Shown here piece by piece: positions 31,001-43,000 of a stretch of 64,000 bases of DNA. Each line of letters opens with the position of its first letter. Position 1 is the stretch's first letter. The DNA is from Fratercula arctica (lineage: Eukaryota > Chordata > Aves > Charadriiformes > Alcidae): assembly GCA_947846985.1 (NCBI GenBank), contig CANTUZ010000014.1:10771837-10835836 (forward strand), read 5' to 3'. The notes below the pieces were generated by a model. It was not told the DNA's origin and searched no databases. It was given only the letters and a program-made list of their open reading frames with translations. A program made the translations under genes and the position numbers.

Positions 31001-34000
31001 CCTCCATCCCCTTCGCGGGTCCCTTTGTGGGGGGGGGTCCCCTCTGCCCCACGGCTGTGGGTCCAGCCCCATAGCCGTGGGGTGGGGCCGTCCCCCAGAC
31101 GAGTCGTGCTTCGCCCCACTCTTCGCCCACGAGGAGATGGGGGAGATCGTCAAGAACTTCCTGGTGGTGCACGTCGACCCCCCCGGCATGGAGGAGGGCG
31201 CCCCCCCCTACCCCCCAGGGTGCGACCCACGGCCCCGCCCCACTGATCTCCCCCCCCGCCCCACTGATCGCCCCCCGCCCCACTGATCCCCCTGCCCCGC
31301 CCCACTGATGCCCCCCCGCCCCACTGATCGCCCCCCGCCCCACTGATTCCCCCCCCCCGCCCCACTGATCCCCCTCCCCCGCCCCACTGATCGCCCCCTG
31401 CCCCACTGATCCCCCCCCCCCGCCGCCCCACTGATCCCCCGCCAGCCCTCGGTTACCCACCTTTTGACCCCCCCAGTTGGCCCCATTGACCCCCAAGTTG
31501 ACCCCATTGACCCCCAAGTTGGCCCCACTGACCCCCAAGTTGGCCCCATTGACCCCCAAGTTGGCCCCATTGACCCCACTGACCCCCAAGTTGACCCCTT
31601 GACCCCCAAGTTGACCCCATTGACCCCCCAGTTGACCCATTGACCCCCCAGTTGGCCCCACTGACCCCCAAGTTGACCCATTGACCCCCAGTTGGCCCCA
31701 TTGACCCCCAAGTTGACCCCATTGACCCCACTGACCCCCAAGTTGACCCCATTGACCCCCAAGTTGACCCACTGACCCCCCAGTTGACCCATTGACCCCC
31801 AAGTTGACCCATTGACCCCCCAGTTGACCCATTGACCCCCAAGTTGACCCCATTGACCCCCCAGTTGACCCATTGACCCCCAAGTTGACCCATTGACCCC
31901 CCAGTTGACCCCACTGACCCCCAAGTTGACCCATTGACCCCCCAGTTGGCCCCATTGACCCCCAAGTTGACCCCATTGACCCCCCAGTTGACCCATTGAC
32001 CCCCAAGTTGGCCCCATTGACCCCACTGACCCCCAAGTTGACCCATTGACCCCCCAGTTGGCCCCACTGACCCCCAAGTTGGCCCCATTGACCCCCAGGT
32101 TGACCCCATTGACCCCCCAAGTTGACCCCATTGACCCCCAAGTTGACCCACTGACCCCCAAGTTGACCCCACTGACCCCCCAGTTGGCCCCATTGACCCC
32201 CAAGTTGACCCCACTGACCCCCAAGTTGGCCCCATTGACCCCACTGACCCCCAAGTTGGCCCCACTGACCCCCAAGTTGACCCCATTGACCCCCAAGTTG
32301 GCCCCATTGACCCCCCAGTTGGCCCCATTGACCCCCAAGTTGGCCCCATTGACCCCACTGACCCCCAAGTTGGCCCCACTGACCCCCCAGTTGACCCCAC
32401 TGACCCCCAAGTTGGCCCCATTGACCCCCCAGTTGACCCATTGACCCCCAAGTTGGCCCCATTGACCCCACTGACCCCCAAGTTGACCCATTGACCCCCC
32501 AGTTGGCCCCACTGACCCCCAAGTTGGCCCCATTGACCCCCAGGTTGACCCCATTGACCCCCAAGTTGGCCCCACTGACCCCCAAGTTGACCCACTGACC
32601 CCCAAGTTGACCCCATTGACCCCCCAGTTGACCCCATTGACCCCCAAGTTGACCCCACTGACCCCCAAGTTGGCCCCACTGACCCCCAAGTTGGCCCCAT
32701 TGACCCCCAAGTTGGCCCCATTGACCCCACTGACCCCCAAGTTGACCCCATTGACCCCCAAGTTGGCCCCATTGACCCCCCAGTTGACCCATTGACCCCC
32801 CAGTTGGCCCCACTGACCCCCACATTGACCCCACTGACCCCCCAGTTGGCCCCATTGACCCCCAAGTTGACCCATTGACCCCCCAGTTGGCCCCATTGAC
32901 CCCCAAGTTGACCCCATTGACCCCACTGACCCCCAAGTTGACCCCATTGACCCCCAAGTTGACCCCATTGACCCCCAAGTTGACCCACTGACCCCCAAGT
33001 TGACCCCACTGACCCCCCAGTTGGCCCCATTGACCCCCAAGTTGACCCCACTGACCCCCAAGTTGGCCCCATTGACCCCACTGACCCCCAAGTTGACCCC
33101 ATTGACCCCCAAGTTGGCCCCATTGACCCCACTGACCCCCAAGTTGGCCCCACTGACCCCCAAGTTGACCCCATTGACCCCCAAGTTGGCCCCATTGACC
33201 CCCCAGTTGGCCCCATTGACCCCCAAGTTGGCCCCATTGACCCCACTGACCCCCAAGTTGGCCCCACTGACCCCCCAGTTGACCCCACTGACCCCCAAGT
33301 TGGCCCCATTGACCCCCCAGTTGACCCATTGACCCCCAAGTTGGCCCCATTGACCCCACTGACCCCCAAGTTGACCCATTGACCCCCCAGTTGGCCCCAC
33401 TGACCCCCAAGTTGGCCCCATTGACCCCCAGGTTGACCCCATTGACCCCCAAGTTGGCCCCACTGACCCCCAAGTTGACCCACTGACCCCCAAGTTGACC
33501 CCATTGACCCCCCAGTTGACCCCATTGACCCCCAAGTTGACCCCACTGACCCCCAAGTTGGCCCCACTGACCCCCAAGTTGGCCCCATTGACCCCCAAGT
33601 TGGCCCCATTGACCCCACTGACCCCCAAGTTGACCCCTTGACCCCCAAGTTGACCCCATTGACCCCCCAGTTGACCCATTGACCCCCCAGTTGGCCCCAC
33701 TGACCCCCACATTGACCCCACTGACCCCCCAGTTGGCCCCATTGACCCCCAAGTTGACCCATTGACCCCCCAGTTGGCCCCATTGACCCCCAAGTTGACC
33801 CCATTGACCCCACTGACCCCCAAGTTGACCCCATTGACCCCCAAGTTGACCCACTGACCCCCCAGTTGACCCATTGACCCCCAAGTTGACCCATTGACCC
33901 CCCAGTTGACCCATTGACCCCCAAGTTGGCCCATTGACCCCCCAGTTGACCCATTGACCCCCAAGTTGACCCATTGACCCCCCAGTTGACCCCACTGACC

Positions 34001-37000
34001 CCCAAGTTGACCCATTGACCCCCAAGTTGGCCCCATTGACCCCCAAGTTGACCCATTGACCCCCCAGTTGGCCCCATTGACCCCCCAGTTGACCCCATTG
34101 ACCCCCAAGTTGACCCATTGACCCCCAAGTTGACCCATTGACCCCCCAGTTGACCCATTGACCCCCAAGTTGACCCCATTGACCCCCCAGTTGACCCATT
34201 GACCCCCAAGTTGACCCATTGACCCCCAGGTTGACCCCATTGACCCCCAAGTTGACCCCATTGACCCCCAAGTTGACCCACTGACCCCCAAGTTGACCCC
34301 ACTGACCCCCCAGTTGGCCCCATTGACCCCCAAGTTGACCCCACTGACCCCCAAGTTGGCCCCATTGACCCCACTGACCCCCAAGTTGACCCCATTGACC
34401 CCCAAGTTGGCCCCATTGACCCCACTGACCCCCAAGTTGGCCCCACTGACCCCCAAGTTGACCCCATTGACCCCCAAGTTGGCCCCATTGACCCCCCAGT
34501 TGGCCCCATTGACCCCCAAGTTGGCCCCATTGACCCCACTGACCCCCAAGTTGGCCCCACTGACCCCCCAGTTGACCCCACTGACCCCCAAGTTGGCCCC
34601 ATTGACCCCCCAGTTGACCCATTGACCCCCAAGTTGGCCCCATTGACCCCACTGACCCCCAAGTTGACCCATTGACCCCCCAGTTGGCCCCACTGACCCC
34701 CAAGTTGGCCCCATTGACCCCCAGGTTGACCCCATTGACCCCCAAGTTGGCCCCATTGACCCCCAAGTTGGCCCCACTGACCCCCAAGTTGACCCACTGA
34801 CCCCCAAGTTGACCCCACTGACCCCCCAGTTGACCCATTGACCCCCAAGTTGGCCCCATTGACCCCCAAGTTGGCCCCACTGACCCCCCAGTTGGCCCCA
34901 TTGACCCCCAAGTTGGCCCCACTGACCCCCAAGTTGGCCCCACTGACCCCCCAGTTGGCCCCACTGACCCCCCAGTTGACCCCCCCAGGTACCAGTACCC
35001 CTCACTGGAACAACTGGCCGAGATGATCCCCTGCATCCTCCAGTACCTCAAGTGAGTTGGGGGGGGGCTGCCCCATAGCGGGGGGGGGGGGGGGGTCAGG
35101 ATCACCTTGACCTTGACCTCGTGACCCCCCTCCTCCCCCCCCCCCCCCCCCCCCCCCCAGCATCGCCAGCATCATCGGGATGGGGGTGGGGGTCGGTGCC
35201 TTCGTCCTGGCCAAATTTGCGGTGAGTGGGGCTGGGGGGGGGGGGGGGGCGCTGTGGGGCGGGGGGGGATCTATGGGTCCGGGGGGGCGGGGGGGGGGTC
35301 TCTGAGGGGGGCTATGGGGCATCTGGGAGGGATCTATGGGTCTGGGGGGGGCGTTGTGGGGCATCCGGGGGGGGGGATTCTATGGGTCCTTTGGGGGGGG
35401 GGGGGGGGTTGTGGGGCATCTGGGGGGGCACATGTGGGTCTGGGGGGGGATCTATGGGTCCGGGGGGGCGGGGGGGGGTCTCTGAGGGGGGCTATGGGGC
35501 ATCTGGGAGGGATCTATGGGCTGGGGGGGGTGTTGTGGGGCATCCGGGGGGGGGATTCTATGGGTCCTGGGGGGGGGGGGGGGGTTGTGGGGCATCTGGG
35601 GGGGCACATGTGGGTCTGGGGGGGGATCTATGGGTCCGGGGGGGCGGGGGGGGGTCTCTGAGGGGGGCTATGGGGCATCTGGGAGGGATCTATGGGGCTG
35701 GGGGGGGGTGTTGTGGGGCATCCGGGGGGGGGATTCTATGGGTCCTGGGGGGGGGGGGGGTTGTGGGGCATCTGGGGGGGCACATGTGGGTCTGGGGGGG
35801 GATCTATGGGTCCGGGGGGGCGGGGGGGGGTCTCTGAGGGGGGCTATGGGGCATCTGGGAGGGATCTATGGGGCTGGGGGGGGTGTTGTGGGGCATCCGG
35901 GGGGGGGATTCTATGGGTCCTTTGGGGGGGGGGGGGGGGTTGTGGGGCATCTGGGGGGGCACATGTGGGTCTGGGGGGGGATCTATGGGTCCGGGGGGGC
36001 GGGGGGGGGTCTCTGAGGGGGGCTATGGGGCATCTGGGAGGGATCTATGGGGCTGGGGGGGGTGTTGTGGGGCATCCGGGGGGGGGATTCTATGGGTCCT
36101 GGGGGGGGGGGGGGGTTGTGGGGCATCTGGGGGGGCACATGTGGGTCTGGGGGGGGGGGGGGTGTCCCTGTGGGTCTGGGGGGGGGTTGGGGGGGGTTCC
36201 TTGGGGGAGAACTTGGGGGTCGCTGTGGGGCTGGAGGGGTCTGGGGGGTCCTGAAGGGTCTCTGGGGGGGGGGAACTTGGGGGTCTGGGGGGTTGCCATG
36301 GGGCTGGAGGGCTCGGGGGGGGGGGATCTGTGGGTCTGGGGAGGTCGCTGTGGGTCGCTATGGGGCAGGAGGGTCCTTGGGTGGGGTTGCTGTGGGGCTG
36401 GAGAAGGTTTGAAGGTCTCCTGGGTTGGGTTCTTGGGGGTCGCAGTGGGGCTGGCGGGCTGTGGGGGAGGATCTATGGGGCAGGGGAGGTCGCTATGGGT
36501 CTGGGGAGGTCGCTGTGGGGCAGGGGGGTCGCTATGGGGCAGGAGGGTCCTTGGGTGGGGTTGCTGTGGGGCTGGAGAAGGTTTGAAGGTCTCCTGGGTT
36601 GGGTTCTTGGGGGTCGCAGTGGGGCTGGTGGGCTGTGGGGAAGGATCTATGGGGCAGGGGAGGTCGCTATGGGGCCGGGGGTCTCTGTGGGGCGGGAGGT
36701 GACCCCCCCGGCCCTGCCCCACAGCTGCTGCACCCCGAAGCGGTGGAGGGGCTGGTGCTGGTCAACATCGACCCCCAGGCCAAGGGCTGGATGGACTGGG
36801 CCGCGCACAAGGTGGGGCAGCCGTGGGGCAGCTGTGGGGCAGCTGTGGGGCAGCTGTGGGTCTCCCTGTCCCTATGGGGTCCTCTGTGGGGCACCTGTGG
36901 GTCACTTATGGGTCTTCCCGGCGCTATGGGGCAACTCGAGATGTTCTCTGGGTCTCCGTGGGGCAGCTGTGGGGCAGCTGTGGGTCTCCATGTCCCTGTG

Positions 37001-40000
37001 GGGTCCTCTATGGGTCTGCTATGGGTCACTTATGGATCTCCATGGGGCTGTGGGTCACTTATGGGTCCCTATGGGTCTCTGTGGGTCGCTGTGGGGCCCA
37101 TGGCTCTCTATGGGTCCCATGGCTCCTTATGGGTCCCTATGGGTCGCTGTGGGTCTCTATGGGTCTCCGTGGGTCTCTATGGGTCGCTGTGGGTCTCTGT
37201 GGGTCTCTGTGGGTCCCTATGGGTTGCTGTGGGTCCCATGGCTCTCTATGGGTCCCTATGGGTCCCTGTGGGTCCCTATGGGTCGCTGTGGGTCCCTATG
37301 GCTCTCTATGGGTCCCTGTGGGTCCCTGTGGGTCCCTATGGGTCGCTGTGGGTCCCATGGCTCTCTATGGGTCCCTATGGGTCCCTATGGGTCGCTGTGG
37401 GTCCCTATGGCTCTCTATGGGTCCCTGTGGGTCCCTATGGGTCGCTGTGGGTCCCATGGCTCTCTATGGGTCCCTATGGCTCTCTATGGGTCCCTGTGGG
37501 TCCCTGGGGGTCACTGTGGGTCCCTATGGGTCGGTGTGGGTCCCATGGCTCTCTATGGGTCCCTGGGGGTCCCTGTGGGTCCCTATGGGTCGGTGTGGGT
37601 CCCATGGCTCTCTATGGGTCCCTGGGGGTCCCTGTGGGTCCCTATGGGTCGCTGTGGGTCCCATGGCTCTCTATGGGTCCCTATGGCTCTCTATGGGTCC
37701 CTGTGGGTCCCTGTGGGTCCCATGGCTCTCTATGGGTCCCATGGCTCTCTATGGGTCCCTGGGGGTCGCTGTGGGTCCCATGGCTCTCTATGGGTCCTTG
37801 GGGGTCGCTGTGGGTCCCATGGCTCTCTATGGGTCCCATGGCTCTCTATGGGTCCCTGTGGGTCCCTATGGGTTGCTGTGGGTCTCTATGGCTCTCTATA
37901 GGTCGCTGGGGGTCGCCGTGGGTCCCTGTGGGTCCCATGGCTCTCTATGGGTCCCTATGGCTCTCTGTGGGTCCCTATGGGTCCCTGTGGGTCCCTATGG
38001 GTCGGTGTGGGTCCCATGGCTCTCTATGGGTCCCTATGGCTCTCTGTGGGTCCCTATGGGTCCCTGTGGGTCCCTATGGGTCGGTGTGGGTCCCTATGGG
38101 TCACTTGTGGGTCCCTATGGCTCTCTATGGGTCCCTATGGTTCCCTATGGGTCCCTATGGGTCGCTGTGGGTCCCTGTGGGTCCCTGTGGCTCTCTATGG
38201 GTCCCTATGGGTCGCTGTGGGTCCCATGGCTCTCTATGGGTCCCTATGGCTCTCTATGGGTCCCTGTGGGTCCCTGTGGGTCCCATGGCTCTCTATGGGC
38301 CCCATGGCTCTCTATGGGTCCCTGTGGGTCCCTATGGGTCGCTGTGGGTCCCATGGCTCTCTATGGGTCCCTGGGGGTCGCTGTGGGTCCCATGGCTCTC
38401 TATGGGTCCCATGGCTCTCTATGGGTCCCTGTGGGTCCCTGGGGGTCCCTGTGGGTCCCATGGCTCTCTATGGGTCCCTGTGGGGGTCCCTGTGGGTCCC
38501 TGTGGGTCGCTGTGGGTCCCATGGCTCTCTATGGGTCCCTGGGGGTCCCTGTGGGTCCCATGGCTCTCTATGGGTCCCTGTGGGTCCCTGGGGGTCGCTG
38601 TGGGTCCCATGGCTCTCTATGGGTCCCTGTGGCTCTCTATGGGTCCCTGGGGGTCTCTATGGGTCTCTGTGGGTCCCTGGGGGTCTCTATGGGTCTCTAT
38701 GGGTCCCTGGGGGTCCCTGGGGGTCCCATGGCTCTCTATGGGTCCCTGTGGGTCGCTGTGGGTCCCATGGCTCTCTATGGGTCCCTGTGGGTCGCTGTGG
38801 GTCCCATGGCTCTCTATGGGTCCCTGGGGGTCGCTGTGGGTCCCATGGCGCCCCACTTGCTGCCCCACAGCTCTCGGGCCTGACGTCCTCCACCACTGAC
38901 ATGATCTTGGCCCATCTCTTCACCCAGGTGGGGCCGGGGGCACTTGTGGGGCCGGGGGGGGGGGGGGTCACTTGTGGGTCCCAGAGGCCACTTGTGGGTC
39001 CCAGGCAGCACCGGGGGGGGTGGGGGTGTCAGTTGTGGGTCCTGGGGGTGGGTTATGGGTCACTTGTGGGTCAGCTGTGGGTCGGGGGGTGGGTTATGGG
39101 TCAGTTGTGGGTCTGGGGGGGGGTCAGTTATGGGTCAGATGTGGGTCCGGGGGGGGGGGGAGGGGTCAGTTGTGGGTCACTTGTGGGTCTGGGGGGGGGG
39201 GGGGGGGGGTCAGTTGTGGGTCACTTGTGGGTCAGCCGTGGGTCTGGGGATGGTCAGTTATGGGTCAGGGGGTGGGTTATAGGTCACTTGTGGGTCACTT
39301 GTGGGTTGGGGGGTGGGTTATGGGTCACTTGTGGGTCTGTGGGTTAGTTATGGGTCAGTTGTGGGTCCTGGGGGTGGGTTATGGGTCACTTGTGGGTCAG
39401 CTGTGGGTCGGGGGGTGGGTTATGGGTCAGTTGTGGGTCTGGGGGGGGGGTCAGTTATGGGTCAGATGTGGGTCCGGGGGGGGGGGGGAGGGGTCAGTTG
39501 TGGGTCACTTGTGGGTCTGGGGGGGGGGGGGGGGGGTCAGTTGTGGGTCACTTGTGGGTCAGCCGTGGGTCTGGGGGATGGTCAGTTATGGGTCAGGGGG
39601 TGGGTTATAGGTCACTTGTGGGTCACTTGTGGGTTGGGGGGTGGGTTATGGGTCACTTGTGGGTCTGTGGGTTAGTTATGGGTCAGTTGTGGGTCCTGGG
39701 GGTGGGTTATGGGTCACTTGTGGGTCAGCCGTGGGTTATGGGTCACTTGTGGGTCTGGGGGCAGGGGTCAGTTATGGGTCTGTGGGTCAGATGTGGGTCC
39801 TGGGGGTGGGTTATGGGTCACTTGTGGGTCAGTTATGGGTCACTTGTGGGTCTGGGGGGGGTCAGTTGTGGGTCTGTGGGTCAGTTATGGGTCACTTGTG
39901 GGTCTGGGGGGGGGGTGGGTCACTTGTGGGTCACTTGTGGGTCAGGTGTGGGTCGGGGGGGTGGGTTATGGGTCACTTGTGGGTCAGCCGTGGGTTATGG

Positions 40001-43000
40001 GTCACTTGTGGGTCTGGGGGGGGTCAGTTGTGGGTCTGGGGGGGTCACTTGTGGGGCTGCCCCACAGGAGGAGCTGTCGGCCGCCCCCCCCCCCGTGCAG
40101 CGCAGCCGGGCCCGGCTGGGGGCGACCCCCAACGCCCCCCTGCTGTGGGGCATGTACAACAGGTACTGGGGCATACTGGGATGTACTGGGAGGGACTGGG
40201 AGGGGACTGGGAGGGGACTGGGAGGGACTGGGAGGGGGTTATGGGGCACTGGGGGGGGTTTGGAGGTAACTGGGAGGCACTGGGATGGACCGGGTGGCAC
40301 TGGGAAGGGACTGGGAGGGACTGGGATGGTACTGGGATATACTGGGAGGGACTGGGAGGGGGTTATGGGGCACTGGGGGGGGTTGGAGGCACTGGGAGGT
40401 AACTGGGAGGCACTGGGATGCTACTGGGATGGACTGGGTGGCACTGGGGGGTCACTGGGAGGGGGTTGGGGTTACTGGGAGTCACTGGGAGGGGACTGGG
40501 ATGTTACTGGGATGAACTGGGATGAACTGGGAGAGGGTTTGGGGTTACTGGGCAGGACTGGGATGTTACTGGGCAACAATGGGTGGTTACTGGGAGGCAC
40601 TGGGATGTTACTGGGATGAACTGGGAAGGGGCTTGGGGTTACTGGGAGGTACTGGGTGGCACTGGGTGGTACTGGGATGGAGTTTTGGGTCACTGGGAGG
40701 CACTGGGAAAGGGTTTGGGGTCACTGGGGGGGTCACTGGGAGGGACTGGGATATGCTGGGAGGCACTGGGAGGGGGCTATGGGGCACTGGGAGGCACTGG
40801 GGGGGGACTGGGGTGTTACTGGGATGAACTGGGAGAGGGTTTGGGGTTACTGGGCGGCACTGGGGGGCTACTGGGATGGACTGGGCAGCACTGGGATGTT
40901 ACTGGGTGGCACTGGGAAAGGGTTCGGGGTGACTAGGAGTCACTGGGACAGAACTGGGAGGCACTGGGATGGACTGGGAGGTGGTTTGGGGTCACTGGGC
41001 GGCACTGGGAGGTAACTCGGATGGACTGGGAGAGGGGTGGCGGTCACTGGGATGGACTGGGATGGACTGGGAGAGGATTCAGGGTCACTGGGCGGCACTG
41101 GGAGGTTACTGGGATGGACTGGGAGAGGGGTCGGGGTCACTGGGATGAACTGGGATGGACTGGGAGAGGGTTCAGGGTCACTGGGCGGCACTGGGAGGTT
41201 ACTGGGATGGACTTGGAGAGGGGTTGGGGTCACTGGGATGGACTGGGATGGACTGGGAGAGGGTTTGGGGTCACTGGGAGGCAACTGGGATGGACTGGGA
41301 GAGGGGTCGGGGTCACTGGGAGGCACTGGGAGGTTACTGGGATGGACTGGGAGAGGGGTCGGGGTCACTGGGATGGACTGGGATGGACTGGGAGAGGGGT
41401 CGGGGTCAGTGGGAGGTAACTGGGATGGACTGGGAGAGGGTTCAGGGTCACTGGGCGGCACTGGGAGGTTACTGGGATGGACTGGGAGAGGGGTCGGGGT
41501 CACTGGGAGGCACTGGGAGGTTACTGGGATGGACTGGGAGAGGGGTCGGGGTCACTGGGAGGTAACTGGGATGGACTGGGATGGACTGGGAGAGGGGGCA
41601 GGGTCACTGGGATGGACTGGGATGGACTGGGAGAGGGGTCGGGGTCAGTGGGAGGTAACTGGGATGGACTGGGATGGACTGGGAGAGGGTCTGGGGTCAC
41701 TGGGAGGTAACTGGGATGGACTGGGAGAGGGTCTGGGGTCACTGGGAGGTAACTGGGGGGGGCGCGGCGCCGTTACTGGTGTCACTGGTCCGTACTGGTT
41801 CAGCCGCGGAGACCTGGGCCTGGAGCGCAGCGGGGCCGGCAGCCTGCGGTGAGTGACCTCTGCCCCCGTGACCTTTGCCCCTCACCCCGGAAATGACCTT
41901 TGCCCCCCGGAAATGACCTTTGCCCCCCCCCCCCCCAGCTGCCCGGTGCTGCTGGTGGTGGGCGACGGCTCCCCCCACGAGGACGCCGCGGTGAGTGATG
42001 TCACCCGGCCCCGCCCCGTGACCTCGCCCGGCCCCGCCCCGTGACCTCACGGCGTCACGTGACCCCCGCGGCATCACGTGACCCCGCTGTGATGTCACAT
42101 GACCCCCCCCCCCCAAGGTGGAGTGCAACGCCAAGCTGGACCCCACCCAGACCTCCTTCCTCAAGGTGACCTTTGACCCCCCCCGCCCCCGTGACCTTTG
42201 ACCCCCCCCCCGCCCCATGACCCCACCTTGACCTTTGACCCCACCAGATGGCAGACGGAGGGGGGCAGCCCCAGCTCAGCCAGGTGAGGGGTCAAAGGTC
42301 ATGGGGGGGGGCGCGCACAGGGGCCCATTGAAGGCAACGGGGGGCGTGGCTTAAGGGGAGGGGGCGTGGCCTAAGGGAGGGGCGTGGCCTAGAGGGGAGG
42401 GGGCGTGGCTTAAAGGGGCCACTAACCCCATATAAGGGGGTTGGTTTGGATTGGGGGGGGTGTGGCTTAGAGGGGAGGGGGCGTGGCCTCGGGGGGCTTT
42501 AACCCCATTTAAGGCAGGGGCGTGGCTTAAGGGGAGGGGGCGTGGCCTAAGGGAGGGGGCGTGGCCTGAAGGGGGCCACTAACCCCATATAAGGGGGTTA
42601 GTTGGGATTGGGGGGCGTGGCTTAGAGGGGAGGGGGCGTGGCCTCGGGGGCTTTAACCCCATTTAAGGCAGGGGTGTGGCTTAAGGGGAGGGGGCGTGGC
42701 CTCGGGGCTTTAACCCCATTTAAGGCGGGGGCGTGGCTTCAAAGGGTCGGTTTGGGGGAGGGGGCGTGGCCTGGGGGGCACTAACCCCATATAAGGGGGG
42801 GGTGGCTTTGGGGGCGTGGTCTAAAGGGGAGGGGGGCGTGGCCGGGGAGCACTAACCTTATATGGGGGGGGGGCCCCCCTCAGGGGAGTGGGCGTGGCTT
42901 AAAGGGGCCACTAACCCCATATAAGGGGGTTGGTTTGGATTGGGGGGGCGTGGCTTAGAGGGGAGGGGGCGTGGCCTCGGGGGGGCTTTAACCCCATTAT

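Noticed and set aside
27160..31189. Minus-strand frames of 835 and 1300 codons rich in Pro/Lys/Thr
   Set aside because: They are the complement of G/T-rich minisatellites without codon structure, start context or splice logic, and overlap real NDRG2 exons on the other strand.
36599..39347. 766-codon GSLWVP repeat protein
   Set aside because: Repeat translation through NDRG2 intron 6; the frame reads through exons 6 and 7 out of their coding frame or as short stretches only.
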